Shown here piece by piece: positions 17,578 through 26,803 of a stretch of 64,000 bases of DNA. This DNA is from Pseudoclavibacter sp. Marseille-Q3772 (GTDB lineage Bacteria > Actinomycetota > Actinomycetes > Actinomycetales > Microbacteriaceae). The stretch spans positions 1,302,001 through 1,366,000 of the forward strand of contig NZ_OU745391.1 of assembly GCF_916618895.1 (NCBI RefSeq). The letters run 5' to 3'. The translations under genes were made by a program, and so were the position numbers. The stretch's first letter is position 1; each line of letters begins with the position of its first letter. A model generated the notes under the pieces. That model was given only the letters and a program-made list of their open reading frames with translations. It was not told the origin of the DNA and made no database searches.

Positions 17578-18849
17578 ATGCTGGTGTGTCTGAGTGCAAA
17601 CCATCGCAGCGCTGGTTTTTCGCTACTGGAACGGCTGTCTTCGGTTCCAGTTACCGCCCTCGAGGCGGTACTTCGCGATGCTACGGGCGTCGCCGGCGCG
17701 GTCGTGCTCTCGACCTGTAACCGCATCGAGCTGTACCTGCAGGTAACGGATGCGGATGCGGTTGACGCGCTGTTCGCGCCACTGTCGCAGGCGAGCGGTA
17801 TCGGCGAGGAGGAACTGCGCGGCGGGATGCGCGTAGTCGGTAATGACGAGGTACCCGCGTATTTGTTCGCGGTGTCCTCGGGGCTCGAGTCTGTGGTCGT
17901 CGGTGAGGCTGAGATCGGCGGTCAGGTGCGTCGCGCCTATCAGCACGCCCGTGAGGCCGGGCTTACCACCAGCACGCTCGACGAGCTTTTCCGCACCGCG
18001 GCCGAAACGTCGAAGGGAGTGCGCGCAACCACCGATCTGACCGCATCCGGCCGCTCACTGGTGAGCCTGGCGTTAGACTTGGCGGCATCACAGATCTCAG
18101 ACTGGTCGGCGGCGAAGGTGTTGTTGATCGGTACCGGCGCATATGCGGGGGCCTCGTTGAAGGCACTGCAGGAGCGCGGTGTGGGCACGGTTTCGGTGTA
18201 TTCACCGTCGCAGCGTGAGCACACGCTCGGCGAGCGCTACCGCATCGTGCCGGTGACGCGCAATGAGTTCAATGAGGTGCTGGCCACGGCGGATGTGGTG
18301 GTGACCTGTACGAGCTCCGATCAGTATGTGATCGATTTCGACCTGCTGCGCAATACTCGCCTGTCGACCGGGTCCTCGACGAGCAAGCTGATTATTGACC
18401 TGGGTCTGCCGCGCAATGTTGATCCGCTCGTGGGCAAACTCGACGGTGTCGATGTGCTCGACCTTGAGACCTTACGCTTGCACGCACCGATGGAGCAGCT
18501 GGATACTGCCGATTTGGCGCGCTGTATTGTGGCGCGCGCTGCGCTCGAGTTTGATGAGGCGCGTGCAGAGCAGCGGGTATCGGATGCGATCATCCGGTTC
18601 CGCAGGCACATGTCTGAGCAGCTCGAAGCCGAGATCGCGCGCTACGCCAAATCAGAAGAGACCGCAATCGCGATGCGCAAACTCGGTGGCGCGCTGATGC
18701 ACGGTCCGACGATGCGCGCGAAGCAATTGGCTCGTGAGGGGCGCGCTGAAGAGGCCGAGGCGGCGCTTGATTTGCTCTTCGGTGAGCAGGCCGTGTGCCC
18801 GGCGATGCCGGCGACTACGGCGGCGATTCAAACGCTCGATTCGAAGTAG
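17578..18849 (+). CDS. hemA: Glutamyl-tRNA reductase
   Basis: Reduces glutamyl-tRNA(Glu) to glutamate-1-semialdehyde, the committed step of heme synthesis. 423 residues from ATG 17578: SANHRSAGFSLLERLS, the catalytic cysteine in VVLSTCNRIELYLQV, the signature-like HAREAGLTTSTLDELFRTA, and an NADPH-binding domain around VLLIGTGAYAGAS. An in-frame TTG two codons upstream is less likely. Divergent from the rest of the heme cluster, with its own promoter. Confidence 0.95.
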   Translation: MLVCLSANHRSAGFSLLERLSSVPVTALEAVLRDATGVAGAVVLSTCNRIELYLQVTDADAVDALFAPLSQASGIGEEELRGGMRVVGNDEVPAYLFAVSSGLESVVVGEAEIGGQVRRAYQHAREAGLTTSTLDELFRTAAETSKGVRATTDLTASGRSLVSLALDLAASQISDWSAAKVLLIGTGAYAGASLKALQERGVGTVSVYSPSQREHTLGERYRIVPVTRNEFNEVLATADVVVTCTSSDQYVIDFDLLRNTRLSTGSSTSKLIIDLGLPRNVDPLVGKLDGVDVLDLETLRLHAPMEQLDTADLARCIVARAALEFDEARAEQRVSDAIIRFRRHMSEQLEAEIARYAKSEETAIAMRKLGGALMHGPTMRAKQLAREGRAEEAEAALDLLFGEQAVCPAMPATTAAIQTLDSK

Positions 18850-18925
18850 CGGCAGCCGGCTGCACAGCCACACTGGTGCCCCGACTCCCCGACTCCCCGG
18901 CTCCCCGGCACCCCGGCACCAACCG

Positions 18926-18998
18926 GCCAAACTGTCCCACTTTCTCCGCTCACAAACCGATATACCCCTCAAACACCCCAAAACTGAGACACTTTGGC
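18926..18998. repeat. Fifth copy of the 73-bp element
   Basis: GCCAAACTGTCCCA at 18926 and TGAGACACTTTGGC ending at 18998; again exactly 73 bp, about 10.4 kb from the array at 7865-8480. The interior is more diverged (TTTCTCCGCTCAC). It lies just after hemA; the preceding 18870-18920 is a C-rich run of short CCCCGACT/CCCCGGC repeats. Confidence 0.8.
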
Positions 18999-19083
18999 AC
19001 AGGACCAACCAACCTCTTCGACACAAAGCCGACCGATGAAGCGGATTCCGGCACCCCGCCTCCAGATGCTTACGGAAAACCAA

Positions 19084-19128
19084 AAACAGCCGCCTACCGG
19101 ATGATGTTCACCTGGTAGGCGGCTGTTT
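19084..19128 (-). terminator. Rho-independent terminator of tRNA-Leu
   Basis: Perfect 15-bp arms AAACAGCCGCCTACC (19084-19098) and its complement (19114-19128) with a 15-nt loop; on the minus strand the stem is followed by a run of five T. It lies 6 bp beyond the tRNA 3' end. Confidence 0.85.
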
Positions 19129-19133
19129 CGTAC

Positions 19134-19220
19134 TGGTGCGCGAGGGGGGAGTTGAACCCCCACGCCCTCACGGGCACACGGACCTGAACCGTGCGCGTCT
19201 TCCCATTCCGCCACTCGCGC
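19134..19220 (-). tRNA. tRNA-Leu (anticodon CAG)
   Basis: On the minus strand the acceptor arms GCGCGAG (19220-19214) and CTCGCGC (19144-19138) pair; anticodon loop TTCAGGT gives CAG, reading CUG. A long variable arm (TGCCCGTGAGGGCGT) and the T loop GTTCAAC fit tRNA-Leu. Discriminator A at 19137, and CCA is encoded (19136-19134). A tRNA-Leu beside fhaA is also the arrangement in mycobacteria. Confidence 0.95.
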
Positions 19221-19433
19221 GCAAGGTTCGAGGTTACCACATCCACGAAAGAATCGCGATGTTCTCCGCCAGGACGTTTCGCGTACTCAATATTGACCAC
19301 TACTATGCACACTGATGGCCGCGACCGCGGAGCCTTGGTTATTGGCAAAAATCGCACCCCGCGATGCCGATCACCAAACCACAGGCCGCGCCGATGCCCG
19401 GTAATCCGAGCAGCAACGCACCAAGGAGACATT

Positions 19434-20147
19434 TTGGGAATTCTCGACAAATTTGAGCGCGGGCTCGAACGCGCCTTCAACGGCGCGTTCGCGAAGACGT
19501 TCAAATCGGGGCTGCAGCCGGTCGAGATCATCGCCGCGCTCAAACGCGAAATGGATACGAACACATCCATCATCTCGCGCGAACGCATCCTCGTGCCGAA
19601 CCGCTTTCACGTCATCGTCTCCCCCACCGACTACGACCGGCTCTCCGGTATGGGCGACTCCCTGCGCGACATGCTGATGCGCGAAGTTGAAACACACGCC
19701 GTCCAGCACCGTTATCAGTTCCCCGGCGGCCTGTCAATCAAACTCATGCACGACGATTCCCTCAGCGAGGGCCAGCTGAGCATCGAATCGCGTTCAGTTG
19801 AGGGTCGCGTGAACTGGACCCCGGTCGTCGACGTCAACGGGCAACGGTTCCACCTGCACCGCGGATCAAACGTGATCGGTCGCGGTACTGAGGCGCACAT
19901 CACCATTGAAGACTCGGGCGCCTCGCGCCGTCACGCCGAGATTGTTTGGGACGGCCAGCGCGCCGGTATCCGCGACCTCGGTTCCACAAACGGCACAAAG
20001 TGCAATGGTCGTCGGGTTGCGCAGGCCGCGCTCGATTCCGACTCGCTGATCGAAATCGGTCGCACGCAACTCACTTTCCGTATTGTTCCCGAGGCAGCAC
20101 CGAGTGACGACACCGGATATCTGCAACGTCCAGGAGGCATCCGATGA
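19434..20147 (+). CDS. fhaA: FHA-domain protein FhaA (DUF3662 + FHA)
   Basis: 237 residues. The N-terminal DUF3662 domain (GILDKFERGLERAFNGAFAK ... QPVEIIAALKREMD) precedes a C-terminal FHA domain (about 150-225) with the phosphothreonine-binding RGTEAHI, SRRH and STNGT motifs. FhaA binds phosphorylated partners of PknA/PknB, such as the lipid II flippase MurJ in mycobacteria, and tunes wall synthesis. The start is TTG at 19434-19436: AAGGAG ends 5 nt upstream and the family begins exactly here, while the open frame reaching back to 19191 crosses the tRNA. Overlaps fhaB by 4 nt. Confidence 0.93.
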   Translation: MGILDKFERGLERAFNGAFAKTFKSGLQPVEIIAALKREMDTNTSIISRERILVPNRFHVIVSPTDYDRLSGMGDSLRDMLMREVETHAVQHRYQFPGGLSIKLMHDDSLSEGQLSIESRSVEGRVNWTPVVDVNGQRFHLHRGSNVIGRGTEAHITIEDSGASRRHAEIVWDGQRAGIRDLGSTNGTKCNGRRVAQAALDSDSLIEIGRTQLTFRIVPEAAPSDDTGYLQRPGGIR

Positions 20148-20716
20148 CCGGTGAACTTACTCTGCTCGTGCTGCGATTGCTCTTTCTCGCAGTGATGTGG
20201 ATCTTCGTGTTCTCCATCATCTACTCGATGCGCAGCGACCTGTTCGGTTCCAAGTCTCGCGACTACCAGCAGGCACTGGAACAGTCGAGACAACAAACGT
20301 TCGGCGGTGCATCCGCTTCGGCAGCTCAGGATGCACCTGCTCCCGCCCCAGCTCCAGTTCCGGCTGCTGCCGGGCCGCGTCCTGCTGCCGCGAGTGCTCC
20401 TAGCCCACAACGCCAGGCGTCCTCGCCCGCGTTCCGCAAACTGGTGATTACGTCCGGTCCGAAACGCGGTACCGAACTCGAGCTGGGCGAAGGGCCGGTA
20501 TCGATCGGTCGCGCAGCGGATTCAGATTTGGTGATTCAGGACGACTACACCTCCACGCGGCACGCTCGCCTGCTGAACTGGGGCGAGCGCTGGATGGTGC
20601 AGGATCTGGATTCGACCAACGGTACGTATGTTGATGACCAGCGCATCGGGCAGCCAACGGAGGTTCGCTCAGGTAGTGCGGTTCGTATCGGTACGACGAC
20701 CTTCGAGCTGCGATGA
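20144..20716 (+). CDS. fhaB: Membrane-anchored FHA-domain protein FhaB/FipA
   Basis: 190 residues: one N-terminal membrane helix (about 5-28), an Ala/Pro-rich linker (about 55-95) and a C-terminal FHA domain (about 100-190) with GPVSIGRAADSD, STRHARL and DSTNGTYVDDQRI. The partner protein links Ser/Thr kinase signalling to cell division (FipA in mycobacteria binds FtsZ and FtsQ). Overlaps both neighbours by 4 nt in a tightly coupled operon. Confidence 0.93.
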   Translation: MTGELTLLVLRLLFLAVMWIFVFSIIYSMRSDLFGSKSRDYQQALEQSRQQTFGGASASAAQDAPAPAPAPVPAAAGPRPAAASAPSPQRQASSPAFRKLVITSGPKRGTELELGEGPVSIGRAADSDLVIQDDYTSTRHARLLNWGERWMVQDLDSTNGTYVDDQRIGQPTEVRSGSAVRIGTTTFELR

Positions 20717-21969
20717 CCCAAGTTGTTCGCGCCGGTGCGGTTTCGCACGTGGGCCGAGTCCGGTCAAATAACCAGGACTCCGGCTTCATCGGCGAACACA
20801 TTTACGGTGTGGCCGACGGCATGGGTGGCCACGCCGGTGGCGATGTTGCCTCTTCGATCACGGTCAAGTTCCTCTCCAAACAGGAATCTCAGTTCGACAC
20901 TGTGGAGGCAGCAGAGGCGGGCCTGAGCGAGCTGCTACAGGACGCCAACGAGATGATTCTTTCGGCCGTAGCTGTGCACTCGGAGCTCAAGGGTATGGGC
21001 ACCACCGCCGATCTGATTACGCAGGTCGGCGATCAGATGGTGATCGGTCATATCGGCGACTCGCGGGTGTACCGCTTTCATCACGGCAAGTTAACGCAGG
21101 TCACCACCGACCACACCTTCGTGCAGCGATTGGTGGATGCCGGTCGCATCACCCCAGAAGAGGCCCTGGTGCATCCGCGCCGTTCGGTGCTGATGCGGGT
21201 ATTGGGCGATGTGGAGACCGAACCGGTCGTTGAAACCTTTGTGGAACCGGCGGTGAGCGGTGACCGCTGGTTGCTGTGTTCTGACGGGCTATCGAGCTAC
21301 GTCTCCGATAGCGAGATCGCGGCTGTACTTTCGCGCAAGGGTGAGTCCTCGCGCGAAGTGAGTGACGATCTCGTGCAGCTCGCGCTCGATAATGGTGCGC
21401 CCGATAACGTCACCGTGGTGGTACTGGAGCTCGGCGAGACGCCGCTTGAGGATATGCGTCCGAAGGTGGTCGGCTCGGCGGTGAACCCGATGCGCTACAA
21501 GGCGCAGCCGCCGCAGCGGATGCGCAAACGGTTCCTCCCGGATGTGCTGCAATCCTCGCGCCGCTTGGCCCAACGCCCCGAGAACGAAGAGTTCGTTGTC
21601 CCAACCGACGAGATGTTCCAGCGCATCCTCGACGAGGAGCGCCGCCGCAAGCGTTGGCGTCGAGTCACCTGGCTGGTCGGCGGCCTGCTGCTGTTGGCAA
21701 TCGCCGCCGGTTCGGCCGCCTTGGCCTACAACTGGACGCAGACTCGCTACTACGTCGGTGTCGATAACGGCCAGGTTGTGATCTACCAGGGCGTGCAAGC
21801 TACCCTCGGGCCAATTCCGCTGTCCGAGGTGGTTGAACGTTCCTCGGTGAGCATTGATGATCTGCCGCAGTATCAGCGCAATCAGATCACCAACACGATC
21901 TCCTTCGACAGCATCGAAGACGCCCAAGCACTTGTCGACCGTTTGGAAGGAGCCAGCAATGCCGAGTAG
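20713..21969 (+). CDS. pstP: PP2C-family Ser/Thr phosphatase
   Basis: Dephosphorylates PknA/PknB and their substrates. 418 residues: the PP2C domain (about 5-240) has the metal-binding motifs NQDSG, VADGMGGHAGGD, IGDSRVYR and CSDGLSSYV/APDNVT; a membrane helix follows at about 317-338 and an extracytoplasmic tail of about 80 residues. Same topology as mycobacterial PstP. The C-terminal end overlaps the rodA start by 11 nt. Confidence 0.95.
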   Translation: MTQVVRAGAVSHVGRVRSNNQDSGFIGEHIYGVADGMGGHAGGDVASSITVKFLSKQESQFDTVEAAEAGLSELLQDANEMILSAVAVHSELKGMGTTADLITQVGDQMVIGHIGDSRVYRFHHGKLTQVTTDHTFVQRLVDAGRITPEEALVHPRRSVLMRVLGDVETEPVVETFVEPAVSGDRWLLCSDGLSSYVSDSEIAAVLSRKGESSREVSDDLVQLALDNGAPDNVTVVVLELGETPLEDMRPKVVGSAVNPMRYKAQPPQRMRKRFLPDVLQSSRRLAQRPENEEFVVPTDEMFQRILDEERRRKRWRRVTWLVGGLLLLAIAAGSAALAYNWTQTRYYVGVDNGQVVIYQGVQATLGPIPLSEVVERSSVSIDDLPQYQRNQITNTISFDSIEDAQALVDRLEGASNAE

Positions 21970-23380
21970 CACGCCGGTAGCGGCCTTCCCGACCGCATCC
22001 ACCCCGACAACACCCCAGGTGCCTGGCCGTAAGCGACAGCGCACGCAGGGCCTGCGCAATATGGAGCTGGGGTACCTGCTGTTCGCGTACCTGATCGTGC
22101 TGGGTGCGCTACTGCAGGTGCAGCTTGGTGTGATGGGCGCATTCGATTTCCAGCTCATCGCCGTGTTTGGTGTGCTGGTTGCACTCACCCTGGGGTTGCA
22201 CACGCTGTTGCGTTTCCGCGCCCCGCAGGCCGACCCGTTCCTCTTGCCACTAGCGACCACGTTGAACGGCCTTGGTATTTCGATGATTTACCGGCTGGAT
22301 CTGGTGAATTCCGATATTGCCGAGGGCTCGATTCCAAACGCTACCGCGCAGATTGCGTACACGGGGCTCGGTATCGGCGTGGGTATCGCGGTACTGATTG
22401 CGCTGCGCAACCACCGGCTCTTGCAGCGCTACACCTACATCTTCGGTGCAGTATCGCTCGTGCTGCTGCTCCTGCCACTGGTACCGGGCCTGGGGGTCAG
22501 TGAAGCGAACGCACGAGTATGGATCTCGGTTGGTCCGTTGAACTTCCAGCCCGGTGAGATCGCGAAGATCACGATGGCGATTTTCTTCGCCGGGTACCTG
22601 GTGACCGCTCGTGAATCACTCTCAGTGGTCAGCCGCAAGTTCTTGGGGCTTCGTCTACCACGGATGCGGGACCTCGGCCCCATCCTGATCGTGTGGGCGT
22701 TCTGTATGGGCGTGTTGGTGTTCCAGCGCGATCTGGGTACTTCGCTGCTGTACTTCGGCCTATTCCTGGTGATGATTTTCGTCGCCACCGGTCGGCTGTC
22801 GTGGGTGCTGCTCGGCCTGGCGCTGTTCGCTGCCGGAGGCACCGTCGCCGCACTCAATATGCCGTATGTTCACAAACGCATCGAGGGCTGGCTCAACCCG
22901 TTCGATCCGGCGTTCTATGACACACCGGGCGGTAGCTATCAGCTGGTGCAGGGCCTCTTCGGCCTCGGAAACGGTGGTCTGGTCGGCACCGGCCTGGGTC
23001 AAGGTCGACCAGATATCACTCCGCTTGCCGAGAGTGACTTCATCATCGCAGCCCTCGGTGAGGAGCTCGGTTTGGCGGGTCTGTTCGCCATCCTCATCAT
23101 GTACTTCATCATCGTCAGCCGCGCCATCCGCATTGGACATCTCGGTGGTGATGACTTCGGTCGCCTGCTGGCCACGGGCCTTGGGTTCGCGATCGGACTG
23201 CAGGTATTCATCGTCGTCGGTGGTGTAACCCGCGTGATTCCGTTGACCGGTCTCACCACACCGTTCCTCGCGGCCGGAGGGTCAAGTTTGGTGGCGAACT
23301 GGATCATCATCGCCCTATTGCTGCGGTTGAGCGATACGGTTCCCAATAGTTCTGTCGCGCGCTTGGGGGTGAGCAAATGA
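21959..23380 (+). CDS. rodA: SEDS-family peptidoglycan glycosyltransferase (RodA/FtsW)
   Basis: 473 residues, about ten to twelve membrane helices; polymerises lipid II into glycan strands together with the adjacent class B PBP. Recognisable segments are EANARVWISVGPLNFQPGEI, VFQRDLGTSLLYFGLFL and the C-terminal LPLTGLTTPFLAAGGSSL-like VIPLTGLTTPFLAAGGSS. ATG 21959 follows a GGAAGGAG site within the pstP end. Position between pstP and pbpA indicates the elongation-type RodA rather than the dcw-cluster FtsW. Confidence 0.93.
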   Translation: MPSSTPVAAFPTASTPTTPQVPGRKRQRTQGLRNMELGYLLFAYLIVLGALLQVQLGVMGAFDFQLIAVFGVLVALTLGLHTLLRFRAPQADPFLLPLATTLNGLGISMIYRLDLVNSDIAEGSIPNATAQIAYTGLGIGVGIAVLIALRNHRLLQRYTYIFGAVSLVLLLLPLVPGLGVSEANARVWISVGPLNFQPGEIAKITMAIFFAGYLVTARESLSVVSRKFLGLRLPRMRDLGPILIVWAFCMGVLVFQRDLGTSLLYFGLFLVMIFVATGRLSWVLLGLALFAAGGTVAALNMPYVHKRIEGWLNPFDPAFYDTPGGSYQLVQGLFGLGNGGLVGTGLGQGRPDITPLAESDFIIAALGEELGLAGLFAILIMYFIIVSRAIRIGHLGGDDFGRLLATGLGFAIGLQVFIVVGGVTRVIPLTGLTTPFLAAGGSSLVANWIIIALLLRLSDTVPNSSVARLGVSK

Positions 23381-24837
23381 GCCGCAATATTCGATCGGTC
23401 AGCATCATTCTGCTGGCGATGTTCCTCGCGCTATTCGCATCCTCGACGGTCATTCAAATGATCGAGGCGCCGAACCTGGCCGATGATCCCCGCAACCGTC
23501 GGGCGGTGCTGGCAAGTTATGACGTCAAACGTGGGCCGATCCTGATCGACGGCACACCGATCGCTTCCTCGAAGCCCATCGATAGTGAGTTCAAGTTCCA
23601 GCGTGAATATGCGCAGCCGGAGCTGTACGCACCGGTCACTGGCTACTACTCAACGAACCAGGGCCGCACCGGTATCGAGTCGGCGATGGACACCGAGTTG
23701 TCAGGCCGTTCGGATTCGCAGTTCTTCGACAGTATGCAGCGGAAGTTCACCGGTGAGCAGCCTGCCGGTGCTGCCGTTGAGCTTTCAATCAATGCGGCTG
23801 CGCAGCAGGCGGCATGGGATGCATTGGGTGAGCTGCAGGGCGCGGTCGTTGCACTCGATCCCGAAACCGGCGCGATCTTGGCGATGGTGTCCAAACCGTC
23901 CTTCGACCCGAACCGGTTGTCGATGCACGACGATGACGAGGTCATTAAGAACTACAACGAGCTGCTCGAGGCACCGAATGACCCGCTGCAGAACCGAGCG
24001 ATCGCCGGTAATCTGAACCCTCCCGGTTCGGTATTCAAGGTGGTCGTCGCCGCGGCCGCGCTCGAACACGGCATCGTCAAACCCGACACACCGCTGGATA
24101 ACCCAACCGAGTGGAAGCTTCCGGGCACGAACTCGGTGGTTTACAACCCCGCTCACGGTTCAAAGTGCGGTGGTGGCGATAAGACCAACCTGCGCGAGGC
24201 GCTAGAACTGTCGTGCAACATCCCGTTTGCGCAACTGGCAGTCAAGATCGGCGATGAGCGCCTGCGCGAGACCGCACAGGCATTTGGGTTCAACGCCTCG
24301 TTTGATGTACCGATGACCTCAACTCCGAGCGTCTATCCCGACGGTCAATTGGATGATGCACAAACCGCGCTGACCGGGTTCGGTCAGTACGAAGTGCGCT
24401 CGACTCCGCTACAGATGGCGATGGTGTCGGCGGCGCTGGCGAACCAGGGCAAGGTCATGAAACCGACGGTGGTTGAGCGTGTGCTCACCCCCGACCTGAA
24501 CGAGCTGCAGGGTCCGCAGATCAGCAGTTTCTCGGACGCGGTTTCAGATAAGACTGCGCAACAGGTCGGCGACATGATGAAGGGTAGTGTCGCCAGCGGT
24601 GCGGCAACGAACGCCCAGATTCCCGGTGTCGAGGTGGCGGGCAAGACCGGAACCGCTGAGAATGGTGAGGATGAACCGTACTCACTGTGGTTTACCGGAT
24701 TTGCCGAGTCGGGTGACAAGAAGGTCGCCGTTGCGGTAGTCATTGAAGACGGCGGTGGACAAGGACAAAGCGGTACCGGTAACGGTCTTGCGGCAGCAAT
24801 TGGAGCAGAAGTGATGAAGGCGGTGCTTGAGGTATGA
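23377..24837 (+). CDS. pbpA: Class B penicillin-binding protein (transpeptidase)
   Basis: 486 residues: N-terminal membrane anchor (about 8-28), dimerisation region, then a transpeptidase domain with the active serine motif SVFK (218-221), SCN (about 282-284) and KTGT (about 427-430). Cross-links peptidoglycan, working with the RodA encoded just upstream (4-nt overlap). No missing catalytic residue. Confidence 0.94.
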   Translation: MSRNIRSVSIILLAMFLALFASSTVIQMIEAPNLADDPRNRRAVLASYDVKRGPILIDGTPIASSKPIDSEFKFQREYAQPELYAPVTGYYSTNQGRTGIESAMDTELSGRSDSQFFDSMQRKFTGEQPAGAAVELSINAAAQQAAWDALGELQGAVVALDPETGAILAMVSKPSFDPNRLSMHDDDEVIKNYNELLEAPNDPLQNRAIAGNLNPPGSVFKVVVAAAALEHGIVKPDTPLDNPTEWKLPGTNSVVYNPAHGSKCGGGDKTNLREALELSCNIPFAQLAVKIGDERLRETAQAFGFNASFDVPMTSTPSVYPDGQLDDAQTALTGFGQYEVRSTPLQMAMVSAALANQGKVMKPTVVERVLTPDLNELQGPQISSFSDAVSDKTAQQVGDMMKGSVASGAATNAQIPGVEVAGKTGTAENGEDEPYSLWFTGFAESGDKKVAVAVVIEDGGGQGQSGTGNGLAAAIGAEVMKAVLEV

Positions 24838-26618
24838 GACCAGCACAGGGCGTGACGTTTGGAAACCGCTACAAGCTCGGGAGCCGGATTGCGATCGGTG
24901 GTATGGGCGAGGTGTGGGAGGCCACGGACCTCGTCATCGGCCGTCAGGTCGCGATCAAGATTTTGAAGGACGAGTACATGGGCGATCCGGGCTTCCTGGA
25001 GCGCTTCCGTGCTGAGGCTCGCCACGCTGCACTCGTGAACCACGAGGGCATCGCGAACGTCTACGACTACGGTGAGGAGAACGGTTCCGCCTATCTCGTC
25101 ATGGAACTGGTCCCCGGCGAGGCACTGTCCACCATTCTCGAACGCGAACGGGTGCTGCCGAGCGACCAGGTGATGGACATTGTGGCGCAGACCGCTGCGG
25201 CGCTCGGAGCTGCGCACCGTGCCGGGCTGGTACACCGCGATATCAAGCCAGGAAACCTGTTGATCACGCCCGATCACCGGGTGAAGATCACCGACTTCGG
25301 TATCGCTCGTATTGCCGACCAGGTGCCGCTGACCGCAACCGGTCAGGTGATGGGTACAGTGCAGTACCTCTCCCCCGAGCAGGCATCCGGTCACCCGGCA
25401 ACACCAGCGACCGATATTTACTCACTCGGCATCGTTGCCTATGAGTGCTTGGCTGGTCGCCGTCCGTTTACCGGTGAGTCACAGGTTGCCATCGCGATGG
25501 CACACATCAATGATGAGCCTCCGGCGCTGCCAGTGACCGTGCCCACCCCGGTGCGCAATCTGGTGATGTCGGCACTGGCGAAAGAGCCGAAAGATCGGCC
25601 AGAGTCTGCTGCGGCGCTTTCGCGTGCTGCCGGCGCCCTGCGCGACGGTCAGATTCAGCGTGCCGCACAGGCGGTTCCCGCAGTGCTCGCTAGCGGTGTT
25701 GGCACTGATACGGCACAGCTGGCGCAAACGCAGATGCTCGGTGATGACCCGACGGCGTCGATGAATGCCACGAAGCCGCAACCGCGCGACGAGTTCGACA
25801 AACTGTTCGCGCAACAGGGTGAATCATCCTCATCCGTACGTAACGAGGATGCGCGCAAACAGAAGCCAAGTGACGACGACAACAAGAACTGGCGTTGGGT
25901 ACTGGTCGGCGCCATTGTGTTGCTCGCCTTAGCGTTGGGTCTTTTGGGCTTTGCCATGCTGCAGAACAATGACGAGCCGGAGTCCACCCCGACCGCTACC
26001 GCATCCGCCACGCAGGAACCAACCCCCACCGAAACCGAATCGGACACGGTCGAGATCAGCAACGACCAGTTCAAGGGGTTGAGCTATGAGGAGGCGCAGG
26101 CGGAACTCATCAAGCTCGGCCTTGACCCGGTGAAGGTCGAGGGCGATCCGGCGAAGAGTGAGGACGAAGTCAACACGGTCGTGGAGGTCAACCCGACCGG
26201 CAGCCTGGAAAAGGGCTCGCAGGTTGAGGTGACGGTGTACGGCAAGCCTGAGCCTGCCGAGGCACCGAGCAACCCGCCCAAGGTTGAACAGGTGAACGGC
26301 ACACAGTTGATCGTGTCGGACTTCTCGGCAACATGTCCGGGCGGTGCAGAGGCCAATAGCTTCCAGGTGAATGTGAACTGGGATACGGGCGAGTCCAGCG
26401 GTCCGTTCGATGTGCAGGTGGGTCAGCGTGCACCGGTAACGATTCCGTCATCGGCAAAGAGTGCGAGCATCACCTACGTGCAGGTGTGCGATGGTGAGGC
26501 GCAGTCGAACCCGTCCCCGGTGGCGACGTTCTCCGTTGAGCAACAGCAACCATCGCCGTCGGCAACACCGGCATTCGGTGCTGCTGAAGGTGAGGGACAA
26601 GAAATTCGCATCCCGTAG
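24834..26618 (+). CDS. pknA: Ser/Thr protein kinase, PknA-like, with one PASTA domain
   Basis: 594 residues. Kinase domain 13-275: glycine loop IGGMGEVW, Lys42, catalytic HRDIKPGN (Asp136), DFG at 154-156. A membrane helix lies at about 351-374; outside there is a Thr/Pro-rich linker, one PASTA domain ([21 protein letters not shown]) and a further beta-rich segment with a Cys pair. ATGA overlap with pbpA. Mycobacterial PknA lacks PASTA repeats, so the name rests on operon position. Likely phosphorylates wall-growth and division proteins. Confidence 0.92.
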   Translation: MRPAQGVTFGNRYKLGSRIAIGGMGEVWEATDLVIGRQVAIKILKDEYMGDPGFLERFRAEARHAALVNHEGIANVYDYGEENGSAYLVMELVPGEALSTILERERVLPSDQVMDIVAQTAAALGAAHRAGLVHRDIKPGNLLITPDHRVKITDFGIARIADQVPLTATGQVMGTVQYLSPEQASGHPATPATDIYSLGIVAYECLAGRRPFTGESQVAIAMAHINDEPPALPVTVPTPVRNLVMSALAKEPKDRPESAAALSRAAGALRDGQIQRAAQAVPAVLASGVGTDTAQLAQTQMLGDDPTASMNATKPQPRDEFDKLFAQQGESSSSVRNEDARKQKPSDDDNKNWRWVLVGAIVLLALALGLLGFAMLQNNDEPESTPTATASATQEPTPTETESDTVEISNDQFKGLSYEEAQAELIKLGLDPVKVEGDPAKSEDEVNTVVEVNPTGSLEKGSQVEVTVYGKPEPAEAPSNPPKVEQVNGTQLIVSDFSATCPGGAEANSFQVNVNWDTGESSGPFDVQVGQRAPVTIPSSAKSASITYVQVCDGEAQSNPSPVATFSVEQQQPSPSATPAFGAAEGEGQEIRIP

Positions 26619-26803
26619 GAACTTTCCTGATCGCTCGCGCATCCAAACTGGGACAAGAACGTAACGATTCGGCTGTTCATTCGGCTGCATCGGCCAAAAC
26701 CGGCGCACCGCTGGGTAAGCTTGCTTCTCATGTTTTCGGATGTGGTGGCAACACCCACTGCACACCGCGACACCGCCGCAACACCTAGCTAGGAGCTAAC
26801 CAA

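Noticed and set aside
19191..19433. Upstream extension of FhaA
   Set aside because: It crosses the tRNA-Leu gene; the TTG at 19434 with AAGGAG matches the family start.
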